Shown: one piece after another, positions 10,062-18,871 of the stretch
How positions within the stretch are numbered: the first letter of the stretch is position 1
How the letters are laid out: every line of letters starts with the position of its first letter
Assembly: GCF_025449215.1 (NCBI RefSeq)
Contig: NZ_CP104900.1
Span: forward strand, 1,984,001 to 2,048,000
Length of the DNA stretch: 64,000 bases
DNA from: Shewanella seohaensis
Lineage (GTDB): Bacteria; Pseudomonadota; Gammaproteobacteria; Enterobacterales; Shewanellaceae
Reading direction: 5' to 3'
The notes under the pieces: generated by a model
The model's database searches: none
What the model was told of the DNA's origin: nothing
The model's input: the letters and a program-made list of their open reading frames with translations, nothing else
Program-made: the position numbers and the translations under genes

Positions 10062-10100
10062 GATCGGTTAGGATAGAATTTACGCCATATCTAAACGGTC
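10062..10100. promoter_or_regulatory. Candidate TetR operator between GST and regulator genes
   Basis: Half-sites GATCGGTTAG (10062-10071) and the inverted CTAAACGGTC (10091-10100) match in 8 of 10 positions as an inverted repeat. They lie in the 155-base divergent region where a local TetR regulator would be expected to bind. Spacing is wider than in many TetR sites. Confidence 0.35.
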
Positions 10101-10163
10101 AGTCAAGAATGTTTTTGCCCTATGATATTCCGTTTAATGCAGGCATCAATGTAGGTTTGGATC

Positions 10164-10775
10164 ATGGCACGCAGTTGTAATTTTGATAGACAAGAAAAGC
10201 TCGTTCAGGCGATGGAGCTGTTTTGGCGAAAGGGATTTGCCGAGACCTCGATTGCTGATCTGGTCGAACACTTAGGGATTAATCGCTTCAGCTTGTATAA
10301 CAGTTTTGGTGATAAGCAGAGTTTGTATCGCGAATCCCTGCGCTTTTATCTCGACCATTATTCCTTTGGCGCGAAGGAGCAAATCCTGCACGCACAGGCA
10401 GGGCTGAGTGAAATCTTGACCTATTTAGCACGATTTGTGGCCTTGCAGCGTGAGCAAGAGTATGGCTGCTTTATGCAGAATGCGGTGATGGAAAAATGCC
10501 TCGACGATGACTGCGTACAGCAGGAGTGCCAGCGCTTATTTGCCCAGTTACAGAGTAATTTCGCCGATGTATTAGGCTACAGCCAGCGACAGGGAGAGTT
10601 GTCTCAATCGGTTCAACCTGAGTCGCTCGCGGCATTTTTAGTGCTTCAATTACAAGGGATTAGAGTGTTAGGCAAGGCGAAGGAATACGCACTGTTGGAT
10701 AACGCATTTGAGGTATTAAGTGAATACCTTAAGAGTCTCGCGTTGACGCCCCTAAAGCCCGTCGATGTGAAATAG
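10164..10775 (+). CDS. TetR/AcrR-family transcriptional regulator
   Basis: 203 residues. The N-terminal helix-turn-helix (residues about 12-60) reads QAMELFWRKGFAETSIADLVEHLGINRFSLYNSFGDKQSLY, a textbook TetR DNA-binding domain. The C-terminal ligand domain contains FVALQREQEYGCFMQNAVME, as in regulators of the YdhM/NemR-like group. It is divergent from the two GST genes, with an inverted repeat between them, so it most likely represses them and itself until an electrophile binds. Inducer unknown. A weak hairpin at 10801-10822 may end the transcript. Confidence 0.88.
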   Translation: MARSCNFDRQEKLVQAMELFWRKGFAETSIADLVEHLGINRFSLYNSFGDKQSLYRESLRFYLDHYSFGAKEQILHAQAGLSEILTYLARFVALQREQEYGCFMQNAVMEKCLDDDCVQQECQRLFAQLQSNFADVLGYSQRQGELSQSVQPESLAAFLVLQLQGIRVLGKAKEYALLDNAFEVLSEYLKSLALTPLKPVDVK

Positions 10776-10800
10776 GATGTAGGCTAAACCGATAAGCATA

Positions 10801-10822
10801 AGACCAAGTCAATGCTTGGTCT
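10801..10822 (+). terminator. Weak hairpin after the TetR gene
   Basis: AGACCAAG pairs with CTTGGTCT around TCAATG. The T tract after it is poor, so termination is only likely. Confidence 0.4.
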
Positions 10823-10837
10823 CGTTAGCCGCAAAAC

Positions 10838-10880
10838 CAATGTAAAAACTAATGCAAAACTAATGTAAAAAGTTATGCAA
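10838..10880. repeat. Short degenerate tandem repeat (AATGTAAAAACT-like)
   Basis: Three to four imperfect copies of an 11-13-base unit of the form AATG(T/C)AAAAACT lie back to back immediately downstream of the DUF2461 gene. AT-rich and noncoding; function unknown. Confidence 0.6.
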
Positions 10881-10883
10881 AAA

Positions 10884-11590
10884 CTAAAAGTCCAATTCGA
10901 GGGCAAAGCACAAGTAGGCCATCAATTGGCTACAGTGGGTGAATTGTTCGGCGCAGTAGCGGGCGGCATCGGCTTGGCAAAGTCGTTCAAAGGGAATTGG
11001 CTTTAGCGCGATAAAGTCCTTACGTTTGAGCTCGTCCAGCATTGGGTGATGTTTATCGAATCCCTTTGGCGGGCGCGTCAAACTATCACCATCCATCACA
11101 AATCCTTGATTGGTTAAGGTGTGCAGCGCCTTTTTATAGCCGTTGGGGTTTTCATCGATACAAGTCCGAATCGCATTCAGTACCTTGGATTCGGGATGCC
11201 AAATACCAGCGGCAATAAAACATCCATCCTCGGCAATATGTAAATACAGCCCTGGTGCATGCACATCTTTACCCTGAAAATGCCGAAACTGGATCCCCAC
11301 ATTGGTCTTGTAGGGTGTCTTATCATTGCTAAAACGGCTATCGCGCTGTGGACGCATTAAGCTGCCGCCAACTTTTTGGCAACCGCCGTTAATCTTGGGG
11401 AAATAGCAAGGATATCAGGCTGAATTTGCTCGATAAAACGCAGTGCGGGGGTTCTGACCTTATTTTCATATTCTTCCTGATGGGCTTTAAACCAGTCGCG
11501 GGAGTTATTGAGCGCCAGCTGCTTAAGAAAATCTAAGCTGGCGGCCGTAAATGCCAACTCGGTTTGGGGTTGTGCGGTTAGCTTAGTCAT
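10884..11590 (-). CDS. DUF2461/TIGR02453-family protein, frame broken once
   Basis: Two overlapping frames together give one DUF2461 protein of about 236 residues. The first part starts at ATG 11590 (MTKLTAQPQTELAFTAASLD, then FLKQLALNNSRDWFKAHQEEYE, the family's NNNRDWF signature). The second starts within MRPQRDSRFSNDKTPYKTNVG and contains LYLHIAEDGCFIAAGIWHPES. The frames join if one C is added near 11372, giving KKVGGSLMRPQRDSRF. Without it the first part stops after KLAAA. DUF2461 proteins are widespread cytosolic proteins of unknown function. The break resembles the other single-base losses in this window. Confidence 0.8.
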
Positions 11591-11742
11591 GTGCATAAAA
11601 CCTTTGAGGTACTTGAGACTGGAATTCCGATCGTTAATCAAAACAGGCTAGTGCGAGTTGAACAAATGCGCGTGGATATTGCAAATTCTTCGAGCATTTC
11701 TCTGTAGTGACTATCAGGTTGCGATTTACATGTAAAGCTAGG

Positions 11743-11757
11743 TGAGAATTATTCTCA
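11743..11757. promoter_or_regulatory. Fur box
   Basis: A perfect inverted repeat, TGAGAAT-T-ATTCTCA, matches the core of the Fur consensus. It sits 64 bases upstream of the TonB-receptor start, consistent with iron-repressed transcription. Confidence 0.8.
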
Positions 11758-11820
11758 TCTTAAACTTTGATGCCTATAATGCCGCCCTATTTTTTACACT
11801 AGGTAACAGGGGATGGGGAG

Positions 11821-14033
11821 ATGGGATATCAACCTAAGAGCAGGATAGCGAAAATAATGATGGGTTGTGCGGGTTTGACGATATTGCCTGCGTTGCCACT
11901 CAATGCCAAGGAGGTATTGGGAGCGCCTAAGGTCGAGCCAATCGAGATATTACAAGTACATGGCCAGCAATATCGCCGAGCGACCACTATGACTAAGCCG
12001 GGCGAGGCGATCATCTCGATGGAGCAAATTGAAGAGATGCAAGCGACCACATTTGCCGAAGTCATCGATGATATGGCCGGTGCCCATGTTGATGGTGGGA
12101 CTCGCAGTGGTGGCGAGCGCATTAACGTATGGGGATTTGGCGAAACCGAAGATTTTAACATTTATGTCGATAACGCCCCCGTGGGATTTGAGCAGTATCG
12201 CTATGGTTCGTTCTTCTTAGATCCCGATTTAATCAAGCGAGTCGAAGTGATTAAAGGGGCCCACGATGTCCGCTCAGGTAACGGCGGTTTTGGTGGCTCC
12301 ATGTATGTAGTCACAAAATCTGCAGATGATTTTTTAAATTACAATCAAAGTGTTGGAGCAAGAGTTAAAACCAGTTACGCCAGCAATAACGACGCCCAAA
12401 GCTACACCGGAACCCTTTATGGCCGAGCGAATCGACAACTTTCAGGCTTGTTGCATATCACTCGTCGTGATGCGGGGGATGTGACGCTCGCTAATGGTGA
12501 TGAATTTGAATACTCAGGTTATGAGCAAAATAATTACCTCGGCAAACTGGATTATGAGCAGGGCGATCATCAATTTATGTTGAGCCTGACCCATTACCTC
12601 GACGAAGGGCGAAAGCCTTGGGCCAATCGCCGTGGTCCTATGCCCGCGATTTCTGACTACAACATCCGTAAATATGGCTCCTATGAGCAGGCGCTCTATG
12701 CCACCACGGCTTATAACACCTATGAAGACAATACTTGGTCGGCGAATTATCGCTATTCACCGAGTAATCCTTTAATTGATACCCAGATTGTGATTTCCCA
12801 TTCGGCGAATGCGCGCCATTGGATCAGGCCGCCAATCGCGTGGGAGAAAATGACTGTCTCCGTCGGTAACTTCGGCCATGAATCTTGGCTGGATTACAAG
12901 CGTGACTACATTGACATCAACAACTTAAGTATTGTTGGGGAGCATGAGATCACCGCAGGGTTGCAGTTCCGCAGCCTCGATAGGGATTCAATGGTCTTTA
13001 ATAAAAGTTATGATAAAAATCCTGAGAAAAACTACGGTTGGTACACGCCTTATTATCAGCCCGAAGGGCGTCAGGATACCTATGCAGTGTATCTACGCGA
13101 TGCGATTAGTGTGACGGATGAGCTCACCATCACTCCTTCACTACGGTATGACTTTATCTATAGCATTGGTCGCCCCAACATTGCCCCCGATTACAACGAT
13201 ATCGAGGCAGGGCACGACTACAGTTCGACTCACCATTCGGGCTTTTCACCGCGATTGGGTATCGACTACCAGTTAACAACTAATACCCGAGTGAATTTCG
13301 ATTACGCCTACAGCTTACAGGCGCCAGTGGTCGATGAAATCTATGCGGTGCAATACGCCAAGGCGAGCATTACCGGCACGAGTCGAGATATCGATGTTGA
13401 GCGTCTGCACGCCTTTAAACTGGGCTTGATGACGCAGCAAAGCCATCTTTTTGCCGCCCAAGATACGCTTTCAACCCAAGTGACCCTCTTTGCTAACTTG
13501 GGGCGAGATGATATTGCCCAGCGCCGCGGGCAAAGTCCGACCCCAATCAAGCGATTCAAAGTGGTTACACCAATCTTGACGGCTATGAGATCTACGGCGC
13601 CGATCTCGAGTCCCAATACCGTTATCAGGATTTATTCAGTGACTTAGCCATTTCTTGGTTACAGGGCGAGCATCGGGGATCGCTCAGAGACAGCCAAGGC
13701 GAGGATGAATACCTTGCTAATATTGCGCCGCTGGATATTCGCCTGCGTGTGGGCATGTACATTACCGATGACATTTCAGTCGCTTGGCAAGGTACTTGGT
13801 ACGATGCGCAGGATAATGTGCCTCAGGGGGATATCTTTAACGCTGAGTCCCCAAGTGAGAATTACTTCTTACAAAATATATATTTAGCCTACGAGCCTCA
13901 AGAAACACTCAAAGGGCTAAGCGTGCGCTTAATGGCAAAAAATCTGACGAACCAGCAAGTGACGCCGTTTCTGTCGGATGGTATCCCCGCGCCGGGGCGA
14001 GATATCAGACTCAGTTTAGCTTATGAATTTTAA
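11821..14033 (+). CDS. TonB-dependent outer membrane receptor (iron/heme type), frame broken once
   Basis: About 737 residues. After a signal peptide (MGYQPKSRIAKIMMGCAGLTILPALPLNAK) comes the plug domain (about 45-150): MEQIEEMQATTFAEVIDDMAGAHVDGGTRSG, INVWGFGETEDFNIYVDNAP, LIKRVEVIKGAHDVRSGNGGFGG. Beta-barrel strands follow (SGFSPRLGIDYQLTTNTRVNFDYAYSLQAPVVDEIYA). The frame slips at the G run near 13528-13530. Adding one G restores QRRGAKSDPNQAIQSG and the rest of the barrel to RLSLAYEF, the canonical C-terminal aromatic. Members bind heme, siderophore or host iron proteins and draw on TonB energy. The perfect Fur box upstream supports iron uptake. The ligand is not determinable. Confidence 0.87.
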
Positions 14034-14166
14034 GGATTAAATGGCAATTCCAAGGATGGACAAACAGATAACTCATATAAAAAATAGGGTTATCTTGCCT
14101 TCCCCCTGCCGTGAAAAGCCAATTTATGGCATAATCCGCGTTTTATTACGCATGTAGACAGAAAAA

Positions 14167-14730
14167 ATGACTGAAAATGAATTGCTAACTCGCTGTGGCG
14201 GCAAATGTGAACTCTGCGCAAGTGACGTCGAACTCTCTATTTATGACTTACCGGCTTCCGATGGTCATGAAAACGAGATCATGATTTGTGAAAATTGCAG
14301 CAGCCAAATCGCAGCGCCGGATACCATGGACATGAACCACTGGCGTTGTCTGAACGACAGCATGTGGAGCCAAGTCCCGGCGGTTCAAGTGATGTCATAT
14401 CGCATGCTGAAACGCCTAAGCAGTGAAAGCTGGGCGCAGGATTTACTGGATATGCTGTATCTGGAAGAGGATTTACGCGCTTGGGGCGATGCCGAAGCGG
14501 CTGCCGCGAGCGATGATACACCACCAACCTTAGACAGCAACGGTGCGGTACTGAACGCTGGCGATACCGTTGTTATCATTAAAGATCTCAACGTTAAAGG
14601 CACCAGCTTTGTGGCAAAACGCGGCACCGCGGTTCGCAATATCTCGTTGACCAATAATCCAGAGCATATCGAAGGCCGTGTGAATGGCACTCGCATCGTG
14701 ATCCTGACCTGCTTTGTGAAAAAGTCGTAA
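14167..14730 (+). CDS. phnA: PhnA/YjdM-family zinc-ribbon protein
   Basis: 187 residues. The N-terminus is a zinc ribbon with paired cysteines (RCGGKCELC, then MICENCSSQI). The C-terminus is the conserved PhnA domain: LDSNGAVLNAGDTVVIIKDLNVKGTSFVAKRGTAVRNISLT, with NPEHIEGRVNGTRIVILTCFVKK. This matches E. coli YjdM (formerly PhnA), whose name came from proximity to the phn operon. Its biochemical role is uncertain and it should not be read as phosphonoacetate hydrolase. Monocistronic, closed by a strong terminator. Confidence 0.9.
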   Translation: MTENELLTRCGGKCELCASDVELSIYDLPASDGHENEIMICENCSSQIAAPDTMDMNHWRCLNDSMWSQVPAVQVMSYRMLKRLSSESWAQDLLDMLYLEEDLRAWGDAEAAAASDDTPPTLDSNGAVLNAGDTVVIIKDLNVKGTSFVAKRGTAVRNISLTNNPEHIEGRVNGTRIVILTCFVKKS

Positions 14731-14761
14731 GTCACTACCACTAAAGCTTGTTTGAACACTG

Positions 14762-14797
14762 AACCGCCCAATTTGTATTAATTGGGCGGTTTTTTTA
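14762..14797 (+). terminator. Strong terminator after phnA
   Basis: Eleven-base stem AACCGCCCAAT/ATTGGGCGGTT with an 8-base loop, followed by a run of T. Confidence 0.9.
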
Positions 14798-14905
14798 TGC
14801 TGAATGCAATCTTATCTGCCCACGAAAAGCCTGCGCATATACAAATCGTTTAATTAGGCGATAAAATGTGTGGCATGTGAAGAATCTTTATATAGAGATA
14901 AAGCT

Positions 14906-15442
14906 ATGGTAAACGACTCGCAATCACCCGACGCAAAGCAACAGTCGACTTCCGCTAAAGATGGATTAGATAACATCCTTGGGCAGTGGCAGGCTCAGGG
15001 GGTGACAGAGGATCTAGTGCCAATGGCGGTGTTAGGGCGCATTGCGCGCCTGACCAAATATATGGAAAACGCCATCGCCTTTTGTCATGGCGAATTTGGC
15101 TTAGGTCAGGGGGAGTTTGATGTGCTCGCGACCCTCAGACGTTCGGGCGAGCCTTATATGCTATCGCCTTCGCAGCTGTATCAGAGCATGATGTTAAGCT
15201 CGGGCGCCATGACCAGTCGCTTAGACCGGCTTGAAAATAAAGGGCTGATTGCCCGTGAGCACAGTAAGGAAGACCGCCGCGCCGTGCATGTGTCGCTCAC
15301 CGCAGAAGGCAAGGCGTTGATTGATGCGGCGCTGCCCAAACATATTCAATGCCAGAGCGCGTTATTGGCAGGGGTGCCGAGCGCTGAGCGCGAAACATTG
15401 CAGCAGATTTTAAAGACGTGGCTTGCTCACTTTGAACGGTAA
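14906..15442 (+). CDS. MarR-family transcriptional regulator
   Basis: 178 residues from ATG 14906 (MVNDSQSPDAKQQST). A GTG further upstream would extend it with no support. The winged helix covers the middle: FGLGQGEFDVLATLRRSGEPYMLSPSQLYQSMMLSSGAMTSRLDRLENKGLIAREHSKEDRRAVHVSLTAEGKALI. The recognition helix and the D-R-R wing are exactly those of MarR proteins. It lies in the same direction and 70 bases ahead of an AstE-like deacylase gene, which it may control. Ligand unknown. Confidence 0.88.
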   Translation: MVNDSQSPDAKQQSTSAKDGLDNILGQWQAQGVTEDLVPMAVLGRIARLTKYMENAIAFCHGEFGLGQGEFDVLATLRRSGEPYMLSPSQLYQSMMLSSGAMTSRLDRLENKGLIAREHSKEDRRAVHVSLTAEGKALIDAALPKHIQCQSALLAGVPSAERETLQQILKTWLAHFER

Positions 15443-15512
15443 TCGACCCAGTTTTTGGGGACGAGAGACAAAGTGTTGTATGGCGTCTTAGGGATAGCAT
15501 CAGGGAGTGACT

Positions 15513-16526
15513 ATGGTAAAAAAACGCGAAGCGTTTGAAATTGAAGGCAAGCGAGTAGTTGCGGGCACGCAAATGGGGATAAAACTTCCCGCCGCTAAAC
15601 TCTATACCGATACCCAACTCGATATTCATGTTGAAGTGTTCCATGGCCTCAAACCTGGCCCGACACTATTAGTCTGCGCCGCCATTCATGGTGATGAGCT
15701 CAATGGCATAGAGATCTGCCGGCGCTTGCTTGGGCGCGTCAATCCTAAGAATTTGGCCGGCACCCTGATTGTGGTGCCCATAGTCAATGTGTTTGGTTTT
15801 ATTCAACAATCCCGTTATCTCCCCGATAGACGCGATCTTAATCGTTGTTTCCCCGGCTCGAGCAAAGGTGCGCTCGCGAGCCGTTTAGCCAACCTTTTTG
15901 CCACCCAATTACTGGTGCATGCAACCCATGTGATTGATTTACATACGGGCGCTATTCATAGGGATAACTTGCCGCAGATCCGCTGCGATACCGGTGATGC
16001 AACCATGTTAGCCATGGCCAATGCCTTCGGCGCGCCACTTATCATGCACTCCAAGGCGCGCAGCGTGTCGATGCGTGGCTATGCGAACCAGCAGGGCATT
16101 CCCTGTATTTTGTATGAGGCGGGCGAGGCGCTGCGCTTTAGTGAGCTTGCAATTAAGTCGGGTCTTAAGGGCGTACTCAATGTGATGCGCAGCCTAGGTA
16201 TGCTCAAAGGGCGAGTCAGTAACAAGGTTGCCAGTGTCAGCGCAATACGCAGTTATTGGGTCCGCAGTGAGTCCGATGGTTTAGTGAATATGAAGCTTAA
16301 ACTCGGGCAGCGGGTCAATAAGGGGTATATCATCGCCCATATTGTGAGTCCGCATGGGGGCGATAGCGTAGCCATTCGCGCGCCCACCGATGGCATTATC
16401 ATAGGGATCAGCAATATACCTGTGACCAACGAAGGTGAGGGCATGTTCCACATTGCGCAGTTCGAGGGGGATGAAATTGAAATCGCCAACGAACAACTCG
16501 ATGAATTTTTAATGGAATACGCCTGA
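15513..16526 (+). CDS. Succinylglutamate desuccinylase/aspartoacylase-family metallohydrolase
   Basis: 338 residues from ATG 15513, chosen because GGGAG lies 5 bases ahead. The zinc-binding signature AAIHGDELNGIEICRRLL (H and E ligands) is near residue 55. The later VIDLHTGA carries the third ligand His, and RCFPGSSKG and ILYEAGEALRF fit the catalytic glutamate region. The C-terminal beta domain (RSESDGLVNMKLKLGQRVNKGYIIAHI) has the lipoyl-like fold seen in this M14 subgroup. The enzyme should deacylate an N-acyl amino acid or a similar amide. It is not the astE of the arginine operon by context. It forms a likely unit with the FAH and Crp-like genes downstream. Confidence 0.87.
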   Translation: MVKKREAFEIEGKRVVAGTQMGIKLPAAKLYTDTQLDIHVEVFHGLKPGPTLLVCAAIHGDELNGIEICRRLLGRVNPKNLAGTLIVVPIVNVFGFIQQSRYLPDRRDLNRCFPGSSKGALASRLANLFATQLLVHATHVIDLHTGAIHRDNLPQIRCDTGDATMLAMANAFGAPLIMHSKARSVSMRGYANQQGIPCILYEAGEALRFSELAIKSGLKGVLNVMRSLGMLKGRVSNKVASVSAIRSYWVRSESDGLVNMKLKLGQRVNKGYIIAHIVSPHGGDSVAIRAPTDGIIIGISNIPVTNEGEGMFHIAQFEGDEIEIANEQLDEFLMEYA

Positions 16527-16574
16527 TATTAACTGTGCCTTAGCTTTACAGCCAATAGCCCAATGAGGAGTCAA

Positions 16575-17201
16575 ATGAAGACTGTTAACGTCGGTGATAA
16601 ACAGATTTGCCCGAGTAAAATTCTTTGTATTGGGCGTAATTATGTCGACCATATCCACGAACTGGGTAATGACATTCCCGAAGACATGGTGGTGTTTTTC
16701 AAGCCCAACTCGGCGATTAGCACAGTACTGCATGCTGAGCATTTAGGCGAAGCGCTGCACTATGAAACTGAGCTGTGTTTTATCTATCAGCAGGGGCGTT
16801 TTAGCCATGTTGGGGTCGGGCTGGATCTCACTAAGCGAGAGCTGCAAAGCAAACTGAAAGCCAAGGGATTACCCTGGGAAAAAGCGAAAGCCTTCGATGG
16901 CGCGGCGCTCTTTAGTCCCTTTGTTGCTATCGATGATGCCAGCGCGGCATTTGAATTTAGCTTAACGATTGACGGGGCGTTAACCCAAGCGGGCCATATT
17001 GAGTTAATGATCTATAATCCGCAGACGATTCTAGAAGAATTACAAAGTTTTACCACCTTAGAAGATGGCGATATTGTGATGACAGGCACCCCAAAAGGGG
17101 TTGGCATCATTCCACCGAATCGGGTATTTAAGGTGGCCTTAGGCCTGAAGGATGCGTCACACCCAACGCCCTTGGTCGAATGTGAATGGCAAAGCCAGTA
17201 A
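16575..17201 (+). CDS. Fumarylacetoacetate hydrolase-family protein
   Basis: 208 residues. The start at 16575 is preferred over 16563 because GAGGAG precedes it. The FAH fold is visible: ILCIGRNYVDHIHELGNDIPEDMVVFFKPNSAIS, the metal-binding glutamates in LHYETELCFIY, and DGDIVMTGTPKGVGIIPPNRVF near the end. Small members act as acylpyruvate hydrolases or oxaloacetate decarboxylases (YcgM/FAHD1 type), so the activity here is probably C-C bond hydrolysis or decarboxylation of a 2-oxo acid. It lies 48 bases after the AstE-like gene and 4 bases before the Crp-like gene. Confidence 0.87.
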   Translation: MKTVNVGDKQICPSKILCIGRNYVDHIHELGNDIPEDMVVFFKPNSAISTVLHAEHLGEALHYETELCFIYQQGRFSHVGVGLDLTKRELQSKLKAKGLPWEKAKAFDGAALFSPFVAIDDASAAFEFSLTIDGALTQAGHIELMIYNPQTILEELQSFTTLEDGDIVMTGTPKGVGIIPPNRVFKVALGLKDASHPTPLVECEWQSQ

Positions 17202-17205
17202 TGCA

Positions 17206-17814
17206 ATGACGGCGCACTCTGCATCGGCTCATCAGGCGGCAACTGAGCAGGCAATCCAACCCCTTTGGCAATATTTGCTCGCCTTAGGGGCCGAGCCTGA
17301 GCACTTAGCGCCGCTACTCACTCAAGCAAGGGCGCTCGTATGTTTGCCTGGTGAGTGCTTGTTACCCCAAGGCGAGCTTCAGCCCTTTGCCTATTTTGTG
17401 GTGGAAGGCATAGTGCGCGCTTGCCACTATACCCAAGAGGGCAGTGAGCGCTGCAAGGAGTTTTACTTCGAAGGTGAGCTTTGTTTCTTATATCGCAGTT
17501 GGTTAAAGCAGGATCTTGCGCCCTATCAGCTAGAAACCGTCAGTGCTTGTAGGCTAGTACAAATGCCACTTGCCGTGTTAAACGAGCCATCGATGCAGCG
17601 AGTACAATTTGCGCTACTCAAACAGCAATTATTGTATAAAGAACAAAAAGAAGCCTTTTTGCTGCTTAACACACCAGAGCAACGTTACTTACATTTACTC
17701 GAGCATTTTCCCCTCTGGGTTGAACGGTTAACCCATGCCCAACTGGCTAATTATATTGGCATTACCGCGATTAGCCTGTCGCGGATCCGTAGACGTTTGC
17801 AAGATTCAGTATAA
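17206..17814 (+). CDS. Crp/Fnr-family transcriptional regulator
   Basis: 202 residues from ATG 17206. Residues about 30-120 form a cyclic-nucleotide-binding-like beta-roll (LPGECLLPQGELQPFAYFVVEGIVRACHYTQEGSERCKEFYFEGELCFLYRSWL). The C-terminal helix-turn-helix is LTHAQLANYIGITAISLSRIRRRLQ. No cysteine cluster of the Fnr type and no clear cAMP-phosphate-binding arginine motif is seen, so the effector is unknown. It starts 4 bases after the FAH-family gene, implying co-transcription and possible self-regulation of the unit. Confidence 0.85.
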   Translation: MTAHSASAHQAATEQAIQPLWQYLLALGAEPEHLAPLLTQARALVCLPGECLLPQGELQPFAYFVVEGIVRACHYTQEGSERCKEFYFEGELCFLYRSWLKQDLAPYQLETVSACRLVQMPLAVLNEPSMQRVQFALLKQQLLYKEQKEAFLLLNTPEQRYLHLLEHFPLWVERLTHAQLANYIGITAISLSRIRRRLQDSV

Positions 17815-17947
17815 ACAGCCATCCAATTAACTTAAGTTAATGCGCTTTTTGGTCATCCCCAGCATGCTCTTCGGCTACCAGTCTGAGTCACAGCGGAATG
17901 TATCGGCTTATGTTATAGGCCGATATCGAACCTTAGAGGAGCCTATC

Positions 17948-18454
17948 TTGAGTGCTTTTACCCTGTCGCAACTTTTGGTGGCGATTGCCATCGTTTTCGA
18001 TTTGATCTCGTTTCAATTTAAGGCGCGTGAGCGCATCGTCGCCTGCTTATTCGTCTCGGGCATCTTAATCTCCATCCATTTTTGTTTATTGGCACAATGG
18101 ACGGCCGCAGGGCTAATGGGGATTGCCAGTGTGCGTTACCTCACCAGCATTTTTACGACGTCTAAAAAGGCCATGTGGGGTTTTAGCGGGGCGGCGGTGC
18201 TAATGAGCGGCTTGACCTACAGCGGGCTTGTGAGCGTGGTAAGTTGTATTGGTACACTGTTTCAAACCCGCGCCGCTTTTTGTCAGACGGATAAAAATCT
18301 GCGCTTATTGATGATAGTCGGCACCAGTTTTTGGTTGTGCCACAATATTTTAGTCGGCTCGCCCGTGGCGGTATTGATGGAGCTGCTGTTTATAGGCAGT
18401 AATCTCGTGGGATATTACCGCCACTATTTTCGAGGACAATTACGCTCATCCTAA
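17948..18454 (+). CDS. YgjV-family inner membrane protein
   Basis: 168 residues from the TTG at 17948, preferred because GAGGAG lies 6 bases ahead. An upstream in-frame ATG at 17840 has no ribosome site and would add an untypical head. Five or six hydrophobic helices (LSQLLVAIAIVFDLISFQF, RIVACLFVSGILISIHFCLL, VVSCIGTLFQTRAAFC, LMELLFIGSNLVGYYRHYF) match the YgjV/IMPA family of small membrane proteins of unknown function. Confidence 0.75.
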   Translation: MSAFTLSQLLVAIAIVFDLISFQFKARERIVACLFVSGILISIHFCLLAQWTAAGLMGIASVRYLTSIFTTSKKAMWGFSGAAVLMSGLTYSGLVSVVSCIGTLFQTRAAFCQTDKNLRLLMIVGTSFWLCHNILVGSPVAVLMELLFIGSNLVGYYRHYFRGQLRSS

Positions 18455-18462
18455 AGGAAGGC

Positions 18463-18711
18463 TTAGATACCTGCCACGGCTTCCATATCTAGCTCGATAT
18501 CGGTACAGCCCTTTGGGCAGAAAATACCAGCGGCTTGGTCGGCTTTAGCCGTCTCCGGCAAGATAACTTTAAGGGTTTGATTGCAGCTTGGACATTGCAC
18601 TGGCTTGCCTTTAAAGACCCGTTTAATCAGGTTTTTCTGTTCATTAAACGAGTTTGCAGTGCTTTGGTTTAACACGGCAAAAGGGCTAGTCGATGCATTG
18701 GTCATAGGCAA
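18463..18711 (-). CDS. Small putative zinc-ribbon protein
   Basis: 82 residues, convergent with the YgjV gene. The centre has a CPSC pair (PVQCPSCNQTLKVILPE) and, 23 residues on, CPKGC (IFCPKGCTDIELDMEA), a likely four-cysteine metal site. The true start may be the third residue (MTNAST...). Not assigned to a named family. Possibly a nucleic-acid or metal-handling accessory protein. Confidence 0.6.
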   Translation of the reverse strand: MPMTNASTSPFAVLNQSTANSFNEQKNLIKRVFKGKPVQCPSCNQTLKVILPETAKADQAAGIFCPKGCTDIELDMEAVAGI

Positions 18712-18871
18712 TCAGATCCTTAAGGATTCAACAGGGGTTAACGATTCACTGTGGGGCTACGCAAGGACTTGCCTATCCACCAGAGTGGGGATTATAGCCT
18801 GAGTTGGTGCTGGATGGAAAAGCGCAAATCGGCTTACTCATCTGAGCGATGAGCAAGCCGAGGGCATCGAT

